Source of the DNA: Pampus argenteus
Taxonomy: Eukaryota; Chordata; Actinopteri; Scombriformes; Stromateidae
Direction of reading: 5' to 3'
NCBI GenBank assembly: GCA_036937835.1
Contig: CM072862.1
Location: 18,258,501 to 18,322,500, forward strand
DNA length: 64,000 nucleotides
Part shown: positions 50,301 through 61,500 of the stretch, one piece after another
How positions within the stretch are numbered: position 1 is the stretch's first letter
Layout of the letters: each line of letters starts with the position of its first letter
Made by a program: the position numbers and the translations under genes
Notes under the pieces: model-generated
What the model saw: only the letters and a program-made list of their open reading frames with translations
Database searches by the model: none
What the model was told of the DNA's origin: nothing

Positions 50301-50928
50301 AGCAGGAGGATGATGTATGTGGGATCTTTTCATACTAAACTACAGTGCCTGTGTTTATAGTAATGAAAGAACATGTCCTCCAGTCCAGCTGCATAAAACA
50401 TTGTGTTTGTAATAGCTTTTGGACAACTGTCCAATCTGAGGCACAGAGGAATAAGGAATAAGTTACTGTATATCAGACACTGGCTACATGGAAAAGCATT
50501 TATTCATGTCCTATTGAAATATTCAGTTGATACATTTTGTCAAAGCAATTATTCATCTGCCCCCTGTGGGGAAACTTGTTACTACTGTTATTATATTATT
50601 CTTGCCACCTACAGTATCAAAAGTTAGGACACACCTTCCCATTCAATTGAATGAGAAAGTTTAACTGGTACCGTACATAAACTGCCAGATATGTAGTTAG
50701 TTGTGTGTGTGTGTGTGTGTGTGTGTGTATTTTGTATTGAATGCCATGTATCATTCTCCAGGTCCCAGCGCCTCATCGCAGCTATTTGACAACAATGCAC
50801 TCCCAGAGCTCCCCTCTGTTCCCGACACGCTCCCCACAACCTCCTTCGGCGGGAACACCACCACCTCGGACGACATCGACTTTGACGATTTAACACGGCG
50901 CTTTGAGGAACTGAAGAAGAAGACCTAA
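47301..50928 (+). CDS. ist1: IST1 homolog, ESCRT-III associated factor
   Basis: ESCRT-III-like protein that binds CHMP1 and VPS4, LIP5 and spastin, acting in cytokinesis and endosomal tubule fission. Nine coding exons join in frame: 47301-47388, 47532-47712, 47955-48042, 48133-48216, 48291-48401, 48499-48687, 49492-49593, 49985-50030 and 50762-50928, giving 351 residues (about 364 in human). The N-terminal ESCRT-III-like core starts MLGGGFKSERLRVNLRLVIN and contains RIRVEHIIREDYMVEAMEIL. The linker has eight glycines and a methionine-proline repeat (PMPMAMPMPMPMGMPMP). MIM2-like LPELPSVPDTLP and C-terminal MIM1 DIDFDDLTRRFEELKKK are intact. A possible 33-nt in-frame cassette exon lies in intron 2 (47874-47906). 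Poly(A) signals occur near 51027 and 52472. Identification is secure. Confidence 0.95.
47874..47906 (+). other. ist1: Candidate in-frame microexon of ist1
   Basis: A 33-base segment is bounded by a good acceptor (ACTATTATTACAG) and a good donor (GAG before GTAAAC). It lies in the intron between 47712 and 47955. It fits the local phase (2) and would insert 11 codons reading about NMQEVLMMANVR in place of the junction lysine before ELDPG, without a stop. Inclusion in mRNA is not shown by the sequence. Confidence 0.4.
50702..50728. repeat. (GT)n microsatellite in last ist1 intron
   Basis: About 13 GT units lie some 35 bases upstream of the last ist1 acceptor. Confidence 0.9.
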
Positions 50929-53900
50929 TTATTATACCCCTGGTCTAGTCACACACCCGCACACAGGCCCAAATCAGATTTGGATATTTCTCCCCCTTTC
51001 TACTGTGATGTTATTTTACACAGATATTAAAAAATAAATGTATTCTTACCTCATGTAGATAAATATGACCATAATACTGGCGGTGTGGTTGCTCACTCAC
51101 CCTTGTCAAATAATATAACTTTACTTTCTTTTGCTAAGGCAGTACCGGTGTGTACCACATTTTAATTTCCTTGTACTGTACTGCACATCATATACATTAT
51201 TACATACAATCATGTGGGTGGTGACCCCTGGTTACTTTTTTTTATGGACTTTTAACTTCTCCCATTTGTCTGCGTGACATACTGTTGTAATAATTAAAGT
51301 TAGATTAAGTGTTGCTTTTTTCCAGGGTTTGGGGTCTGACTAATATCTATGGCATATGCCTTGATTCTACTTTGCACGTGCCGCCACAGTGTCAGTCTTT
51401 TCTCAGACCCGTTAAACAAGTCAGACTGCCTGCCCCAGTTTCCAACAACATAGTTTCCAGATTGTTTCCGAGTTGAGGCTTCAGTACTCAACAATTGATT
51501 TCATAAGGGTTTTGGGACAGATAGAAGCCATATTTTCAGTGTCTTGTGCGGTCATGCAGTGTTGTCACAGTGGAAAGGACGTTTTGAAACACTCCTTACT
51601 TAATTAGCTCCTCAAATATTAAGGTTTATATATAGCAGAAATACCGTGTGTGGAGCCATTGTGGTAAAGCTCACAGTGACAAACCTGTTCTGTTCGTTTG
51701 TTACAGGGGTGGTGGGGCTGGAAATATGTAATATTATACATTTACAGTGATTATAGTTAGACCTATTTACACAAATGATTTAACTGTACAGGAAATTAAT
51801 TTAGGGAGGTGTTAAATATTTGACAAATCAGTTTTACACATATTTCCAAATGAAGGTTGTTGGCCCTTAAATGTCAGTTTTACCAAAATACCTGCACTTT
51901 TCTTAGTATTGAACACCTTGATGTACAATTTAGCAAAACAGTGCTTACAAACAGCAGTCCTGACATAACCACACAACAACCCGATTTGATGTAAATACTG
52001 ACCCCAGAGGTTATAGGTTATCTGTGATTGTTTGTGCATGTGTCTTCTACTGTGTGTGCACCGCTGCATTTGCCTTAGTTAACATCTCTTATCAGAGGCC
52101 TTGCCAGTCTGTACTAGGATCATGCGTTATGGATTTGTTATCCATCAAGACTGGATACATGTTACCTGCATTTTATCTCACTTGATTAGAGTATGAGTCG
52201 CTTTATTTGCAGTACCTATAAACAGTCCAAAACTTTCCCTGAGAGGAATAGAAGTTATGTTGTGCTGACGTGATGAGCCACACCCAGCTCAGCTTGTATG
52301 ATACACACTTTATTAATGGGCTTTACACATGTTGGAGAAGGTAGAAAGATGATTGACACTACAGAACTGTGATCACTCAGTTTTTTTTCCCATGTTGGAC
52401 TGTTTCATTCTAAAACACAAAATGGTGTCTTATTGCAATTTTTTTCCACTGTGTACTAAAATAACAATTTAATAAAAAGACTATTTGGAACTGGAAACTG
52501 TTACGGTCTTTAAAGAATTTGCACCTATTACTTGTTTTTCCTGTTACAACACTTTCCTGTTAGACAATACCATTACTAAACCAGTAGGGGTCCTCAGTGT
52601 AAATTCATAAATAGAAATGAATGCATAAGTATCAGTGATCCAAACAAGGCTTTCTTTATAGATTACATGGATTATGTGTTCTTGTTTGCTTGAATCCTTA
52701 TAGTATTGTATTAGCAGTTCTGCATTATATTGATGGGTTTACATCTGAATTATATGAAGATTAGGCTCAACAGTTATTTTTGATCTTTAGACCAGTATTA
52801 AAATTGCCTAACACAAGAGCAGACTGTAGCTGACAAGATTGTATAGAAGTAAGGGGCTCCATGATAGAGTATGACCTTACCACCTCCATTTTACATAAAC
52901 CACAAATTTGTGGTTGTAATGGGCAAGTCTAGTACCTGAGGAAAAGTGTTTTCTGTGTGTTTTTTTTTTTTTTTAAAACCTTGCTTTGTTAAATAAACTA
53001 ATCACATGTTTACATATGATTAGTTTGTGCATGTGCATTTGGCACTTTAATACAAAGTGCATTCAACCTACACAGGGACAAGAGCTAGATGTTCAAAAAT
53101 ACTTAAAATGTATATTATTGTATGTATAATTTTTGGTAGACTTTTGATCAGTAGTTTATGTCTGCATAATATTATAAGTGTGTTCATGGCCTGCTTCGCT
53201 GAAATTTTGGTCCAGTGACTCGTAAGAGATTCAGATATGAATATGAACCTCGTAGAGTCACTGGACCAAATAAACATCACTGACATTGAAAAACAGGTGA
53301 CGACAAACCATTTATTATTACTTTGGAACAACGTCATCTCCTCCTTCTACTCTGTGAAAGAGTGAATCAGTCAATAACTGTGGCATCAATGTGGGTCAAG
53401 CTACACGGTTGGAGTGCTGCAAAGAAAACGAGGACTGCTGATAAAATAAGAGCTGCTGCTGAAAGCCAAAGCTAGACTAACAAAAACAGTTTCTCTCAAG
53501 CATTTTGAAAGATTATTCTACTGAAGGACACATTCTTCAGAGGAAATAAGTACAAACTAGTTTTGCTGTTGCTGTTTTGCACTATTGAGGAGATTTGCTA
53601 TGGGATTGTTATTCTTGCTGGGTCTGATGATGCCAAAGAGTTGTCTCATCAATCCAGGTGATGCACTGAAAGTCTCAATGCCAACTTTTTCATGAATGAC
53701 AACTAACTATGTTATTATTTTAATTATAAGACAATAAATACATTTTAACATTTGCCATTTAACATTGAATTCGATGTGATTACCAGAATAACGAGAATAA
53801 GAGAACCGTATACTTAAAGAAGACTCACTGACATCAATACTAGGCTGTATTATTCACATCTATAAAATGTAAAATTGACCATAAAATAAAATAACTAACA

Positions 53901-55534
53901 AATATACAAACTTATTCACTTTGGTTAGTATAAAAATACTTGTGCAAAGTCTGATTTAAAATACAGATATCCTGAGCCGCAATATATTCAATACCTAACA
54001 GTCTTTTTGCAGTAAGTTAGGAAAACAGTTTACATTTACACTAACATTTTAATTAACATATTGTCCAGGGCTTTTGAAATAAGAAAGGTACCAGTCTTTA
54101 GTGCTGATTACCATCAAATTGTGGAAATGTAACTATAATATATTCTTTATTTTTATGTTAAATATATATCTTGGTTTTTATGCTTTTGGTAATCAGACTT
54201 TCAGATTGATTGATTTTATTTGACTTGATTTCATTTTAAAAACACCAGCTCTGCGAGAGCATTGAGTCCATATATGTAAGGAAAAGTCAGGATAACACAA
54301 TGAAGTCCAAAGACTTATTTCCATTGTTGTCCCATGAGCTCTTTCAGTCAAAAGTCAGAGAATACATTAAGAGATGAATACATTAAGAGTTTAACAGCAA
54401 TCAGTTTATTCAAGTGCACACATACAATACATACAGTATCAGTACATAAGCAATAAATAAATAGACTGTTTATAATTAAATAAATCACAGAAGGTGCAGA
54501 CCTGCTTGTATTCTCCAACCAAACTTGAATGTAGTTAGGTCTGCAGCATAAATCATTCAAAGGGAGGACAAGACTGAATCACATATGATGAGAATTCATG
54601 ACATGTACCTTCAACATGTATTACAGCGATGGAGGTGAAATGAAAAAAGTGATCAATTAATAATCAGCCCATATATGTACATTTACATAAAAGCACCTCC
54701 CTGCTCTTCACAAAGTGAAAGTCCAATCAATTTTTGGCCTCCATACACTGTCAAGACTAATCATGTCAACACCTATGGGTTTGGTCTTTGAGGACTTAGG
54801 ACCATATCACTATTTTTAGACTAAATATCAAAAACATTGTGCCAACAATAAAGAGCATAAGGTTTGTATTATTTTTCATGCTTAAACAACAAGAATTCAT
54901 TATTCCCTTGCTGTGTCTGAAATAGCATTTAGAGTGATACTAGAAGACTAAAATGCTCCAATAAAACCAATATTAGGTAAACATAGATCAAATATTATGG
55001 ACAAATTAAATGAAGAAATAGATAAGTATACATATTCTTTGCAGATTCTACAGACTTTGTATATAGTATTTCTATATTGACATTCAGCAAAAGGCCTGCA
55101 GTTCTACTATCCCATTACTGGTGGGATTATGTTTACTTTATTGGATTGAGGATATTTTTTTATTTATTTCTCAAAATAACTCAAAGAGCTCATGATAGAT
55201 CTCATGTTTGCCTCTTGTAGCAGTAATTGGTTCTATTAATTTAATATGTTGGCATAAAAACAACAATGTATAACCAGAAATGTATTTTATATACACATAC
55301 ATTATCAACACTTTGACATGTGTGACTTATTTACTCTGAATCACCATTGCAACAAAACTTTCTCAGCCACTGGAAAGCCTCTACACATACAAATAACCAG
55401 AAAGAGTGATTAAATTTTATATTGAGAAAGTCAAACTTCCAATAATTGCAAAAGCGTGTCTAAGAAACGAAGGTGCTGTGGATCACAGCTGTGCCCATCG
55501 GAGAAGACAGCTCACCCCACTAAATGCAGCTTCG
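50929..55534. other. ist1 3' UTR and convergent intergenic region
   Basis: AT-rich. The ist1 3' UTR probably ends after the AATAAA near 52472. Between there and 55.5 kb I find no exon of the polycystin-like gene. A less AT-rich island at 53340-53700 has short open frames on both strands (see findings). Confidence 0.5.
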
Positions 55535-58500
55535 TCACAGCGTGTCCCTGCCAGAGTAGCGTCTACACTTGTCTTGTTGCTCTGTTAAATGGAGAAGACA
55601 GCTCAGTAAGACTCACAGTTCTTTACTGCTCCTTAGCTAAAGGCAGGATGCACCAAGGAACAAGGAATAAGAAGTTATGTGGGTGTAAGGGGAAAAACTA
55701 AAAGGGTCACACAAGTTTATGGTTGTCAAAGCAAATATTTTTACTGTTTCTCTGCAGTCAAGCTGAAAGAAAACAGAATGGATACCTCTGTCTGAATTAT
55801 ATATAATACATAGTTTAGACTGAGCAATCTTTTTTTACATTTAGCTTCAGACATCTCAGCTTTATCCTTTTTGCTGGTTCGTAGAATTTCAAAAGATATT
55901 CCTGAAGTTTTTTGGAGGGTTGAAAAGCCTGAAAAAAGCTTATTTGATTTAGAATCCTTTAAGTTAAACCTTTTTTTTTATTCACATGTCTTTCTAACCT
56001 GCATTAACTGATTTTAACCACTTTTGGGGGCAGCAGAAACAAGCTAATAATAAGTCAGTGTTGTGCTTAAACAACACTGACATATTATCACTTTTAAGTA
56101 AACGAATAGATGCATGTTTACACCTCTAGCAGATATGGAGCAACATTAGCCATCATTTGCATTTCTGGTCACATGAACTACACTTTCCTTTTTGCTATGG
56201 TCATATGAAAATATTGATTTTAGCAGCTTTAAGGATGATGAAAATATATGCCTTTCTAAACACTGCAGGCAGCAGATGAATATTAAAGGTGTCTTATATA
56301 ATTCACAGTGACACATTATTCATGTCGAGTAGACATGAAGTTTGTGATCACAGTACTTACAGAATCTTACTTAGCCTGTACACCCAACCGGGTCGGACAC
56401 AGATGGGCTGCATAATAGTCTTTTTTTAATATTGTAACTTCTTACCTAACAGCACTTGCTCAATTTCTTCAGTCTCCTCTACAGCTACGGGTTTCAGCAG
56501 AAGGGCGAAAAAGACAGCAACTCCTATCACCTGTAAAATAATATTATAGAAACAAAAATATTTTAAACTAATTGTGTTATTCTCCAGGAAGCAAATTGCT
56601 TTTTTCTTGGAAACAGAAAAGTGTTTAGACTGAACACTAAATTAAATGATTTTTTTTTTTTTACAAAGAATATGTTGGTACTGTAGAGGTTTTTCCATCT
56701 TGACCCACCTTGAGAGGCTGCAGTATAAAGATGCTCTCGAAGAGGGAGAGGCCCAGAGACATGACCCACTTGATGGACTTTTCTTTGCCGTACTGAAGGC
56801 TGTACAGCAAGGTGAAGAAAGTGGACACTCCGCTGATGGACAGCAACAGGAACCAACCCAGGAACACACACCACCAGGGCAGCCAGCAGTCTGCAGACCT
56901 CTTCTTCTTCTTCTTCACAGGAGGCGGGCTGGGCCAAGAGAGAGGAAGAAAACACAGGAGATGTTCTGGTTAAATGAAATTAGTGACATTTCTACCCTGT
57001 ACAAATATTTGTATGATAGACAGAGTTCTGACCAGGAGGCCAAGTGGCTGCTGAAAACCATCTCAGCCTTGCGAACCAGCAGGTTGGTGATGTTGTGGGC
57101 CTGGTAGTAGTCGTGTGGATTTTGAAAGTTCTTTACATCCAATTTCTCCAGACACATCAGGAGGTGACAGAGACCAGCCAGGAGGAACTTGCTGCAGTAC
57201 ACCCAGTGGGGGTCACTCTCAGTCTCACCTTTGACAGAAACACATATACAGAAATTACATTTCTGTGCAAAGGTGGTCTTAAAAGAATAATAGTCTGGTG
57301 ACATCATTCTAATAGAGCAGCAACAATTAGTTGATCTACAGAAAATTAATCAGCAACTATTTTACAATTAATTAATCATTGTGGTCTTTTTTAAAAAAAA
57401 AAAAAATGTATTTTTCTTATTGTCAAGATATAAATCAACAATCAATTGATCCTACTAATTTTTTCCAATGTATTTAATGTGACTTTTTTTTTTTTTTTTA
57501 CAGATGTCTGTAAAGTTTGAAAGTACTGAGCGATGGACAATATCGATATCTTGAGATAAAACTCACTTTTTTAGTCTTTTCACAGGATTTTCACAAAAAC
57601 AAGAATATATAATCTGACCAGCCTTAGAGCCTTTTCATCTTGACTTTTATTCCAAAAAGGCAAAAGGAGTGTATTAAACGCATTGGCCTACTTGTAGGCT
57701 ATAGAAATGTTTGACCTCGGTTACATAATGTTCTTTACAATGATAAAAATGACCTTGCATAAGATGGATGAATTCATGCAGTCTGTCCAAGGCAGGGCAG
57801 AGGTAAGTGATGGATTCCAGCCTGTACATCTCAGACATCTTGTTCCTCTGACTACTGCTCACCAAAGAAATCATCACTTCTGTATCCTAGGCAGAATTTA
57901 CAAAAATAGCAAATGCTAAATGTAGTGTATTGAACAAATACACGCAAAAAGTAGAAGTACACATTATGTAGTTAATGGTCAGCAGGAGTCAAAGCCACAA
58001 ATAGCACCTAACTGAAACATAAACTGAAGGCAAAAACATCCTGTGGGTTTACAAGGCTCAGTGATGAGGCATGTACAATTCATCAGAGCAATGCATAGCA
58101 CAAAAATAAGTGCTGAACACACACACACACACATTGAGATTATATAAAACAAAACACACCTTTAGAATAGTTGGTATGGTAACTACTTGGGGTCTCAAAT
58201 TATCCTCAGAGTTGCCTTTATGAGATTTTGAAATCATGCGGGGTCTGATGCTTCGGAAAATAGTGATGATGAGGATGTTGATTGGGAACATGAGGAGACC
58301 GCACTCGACCCCCACTATGAACTCATGCCAGGTGATTTTCAGTGAACCTGGATAGGTATTAAGACAAGGACACAATGTTGGTCATACGAAAACAACAGCA
58401 GCGTTCGTTTAGAACTGCAGATGTAGACATAACAGCCTCATCGTCTACTGAAGAGGCAGGAAGGTAATTACTCCTGCACTGTTGTCAGCTGCACCTCTTA

Positions 58501-61500
58501 CAGGAAAGGAGTTTCACAGCAGATTGTTTTCATATAGTTGCAGTTTATGTGCTGATTATTGAAATTATTGAATGTAATTTAAAGGACAGGTTCACAATTT
58601 TTTCATTAATTTCCAACAAAATTGATGAAATGAATATAAAGAGTAGTCTTTCCTCTTTAATGAAATGTTGTGTTTCAGGTCAGACAGTTAAGAAACAAAA
58701 TAATATATTTTTTTTTTTAAAGAAATCACCCAAGGAGAAGAGTACTGTCGAGTCCTCATCTATGGGAATGTTCCAAAAGGCGATATTGATGGCCATGGTA
58801 CAGAGAAGCAGGCTCATGCAGCAAGAAACCCTCTGGGCACGTGTGAACGGACTCCTTGAGGGGGGATCCACTATGGACACCCAGATGTGTTCATCCCTGA
58901 AGCCAGTCGACGTTCTGCTCTGGAAAATATTCCTGGCAGAAAGAGGTAGAAACCCATAACAACACTAACCATGACATGTGACTTTCTTATGAACATTCTC
59001 AGAGCTGAGTTGGTTTATTTCAATTCACTTCTGACCTGAAGCTGGCAATCTCGTTCTTCCTGGCAGCGTTGAATGTTTTCTTGGTTATGCCATCTCCGTG
59101 GTCAGAGCTCATCCAGCATCCACAGAGGAAGTGAAAAACATGGTGTGTTTGGAGGTCCTGTATGGTCACTTTGTTTATATACCTTCATATAAGAGAAATT
59201 CATATGGATGCTTGTGAAAAATGTAAATCTTAAGACAATATCAACAGAACAGGGAGCACCGATTAAACATATTATGAATTTTATGTGTAGATTTCTTGCC
59301 TGTGTCCAAAGGTAAAGCTAAGAATATGCCATGATATATGCGCGATAAATACTGATATATAATTTTTATCATGATTAGAGAGAGCATCAAACTAATGCTG
59401 CATTGGTCATATTATTTTTGTTGGAAGTTTTATATTTTGCTCAAAGCATTTTGTTTGCGTGATTCTTTATGATTGCTCTACTCTCCATCAAAGTATACAT
59501 GTATGGACTTGTACAGTATACTCAAAGTGGTATTTAATGAGAAGTGATAACAAGGTAGCGTGAAACTATGAGGCAGGCCTGACATTTTGAAGTGAGTATG
59601 TAAAGAAGCCAGCATGAGGATTGCTCCGATTCTAGTACCATGAGGGATGACCACCGGAGTTGTCATGCTGCAGCCTGAGGTTTCGCACTTCACCCAGTGG
59701 GAAGGGTGTGGCCAACAGGAACATGTCGACAGCTCCTCTCTCAAACACAGGCTTGTCAGGGTCTGTGAGGTTGTGTGTGTCACTTTCTCCCGCAGAGCCA
59801 ATCAGCTTCACTGTGACCTACAGGAAAGGACAACAGCACTGGGTTCATATATCAGCGTCATGGAACAATACATTTCGAAAATATATTTAGTATTCAAGTT
59901 CGATCGATGCATTTTTCATGCTTTGTGATCTGATTTGAGTTAATTTCAGAACCTTCAGTGTATTTTGCAGGATCATGGGTAATCCATCTCTGTTAACACT
60001 TTATGATTGCTCAGTTGGGAAAAGCATAACAATTTTAATCTTGCTTTCAACTAGATGACGGGAAGCAGTGGTGTTAAGATCATTAGATATGCTGACATCA
60101 AAATGTTCTGAAACTAAAGTACACAAAATTTTGGTAATTGGCTGAAACATGCAAGCTAAGACATACAATACGGTTGATGTATTTTTTTTTCATGCGTGTT
60201 ATTTCAATTCCCTGTCATAATTCATCAGTGTGTCAATAAAAGAAAACTCTTACATTGGCACTAGTCCCGGCATTCTTGCGATGGCCAGTTTGAACACTGA
60301 TCAGGTAGTTGTACTGAGCACCTGGGTGGTTGTCCTCCAGCAGAGTAATCTTCCTCTGATAGTTCAACATAAAACATTGTGGTGCATGAATATGAATGAG
60401 TTGGCAGAACTCATTTGTGCATTGGGATGAACATGAAGTTGCAGATTAATAATTTTGAGGTTAGTTTCTAAATGAAATATACACCACTTAAAAATTAGAT
60501 GAATAGGGTTTTCATTTTTTTTAATATGACCTTATTAATTTCAGTTGGCCTAATTGTTCCAGCATGGTTACATTGCATACTGGATGTACCTAAACCTCAC
60601 ATAATATCGTCATAATATTTAGTCACTCACCTTGAAGCGTGACCTGCGGTCAGCATAGCAGGCCCACAGCAGAGTGACCAGGTAGAGGCCAAAGAAAGCA
60701 CACAGCAGTGCCAGCACCACATAATTGTTAGACACTGTCGCAAACAACTCTTTTGTGCGAGCTATGTCCACGTAGTTAGGCATCACAAAGAAGGAACTCC
60801 CAAAGAGGGTGAGGTGGTTACACAGACACTGTGTTTGCTCTGGAGTACTTTTCTCACCCACCTGAGACAAAATAATATGCAAAATAATATGTCATTATTA
60901 GAAAAAATTACAGTGCAATACAAGATAGGCTTTGTCCAAGTGGATATTTACCTGGCAGCCATCAGTGCTCCACATCTTCCTATTTACATCCCAGTACAAG
61001 CATTCGCTCATAAAAGATGTGATCCTCAGTGTCAGGCCTGGCTCCCATGTGGAATTAAGTATTGTGTTGACATACCAGACACCAGGGGTCTGCTTTAACA
61101 TGTCTGGGGTTATCATCCAACGATAGCCTCCTGTTGCAAAAAGAAGCTAACGTAATTTCTGATAATCCGATAATTAATTTGAATGAAAATAAATAAATAC
61201 TTTGTCTGTTTGAGTAATTAATACACAAGGAGGCATATAGGTATATGTAAAACAAACCATTTTAATCAACTGTCTGTATCTGTTTTGAGTGTGTATTGTG
61301 TTGCTATTATTGCCTTCCTGGTTTAGGGTGGTGCTAACAGGGTTACATTGACCGGGCTCATAAGACATAATGCATGATGCAGCAATAGACCAATACCTGT
61401 TGGGCTCAGAACGATTGTGTTTGTAAAATAGGTAGAATTAGGAGGTGACCCTTGAGACAACATAAGAGCCAGTGACACATTTGCACTGGGCTCCACACTA

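Noticed and set aside
55456..55701. Cysteine-rich plus-strand frame suggesting a secreted peptide
   Set aside because: It starts only at GTG, has no signal peptide, and the opposite strand carries a plausible polycystin-family exon (55535-55581). I judge the cysteines a coincidence.
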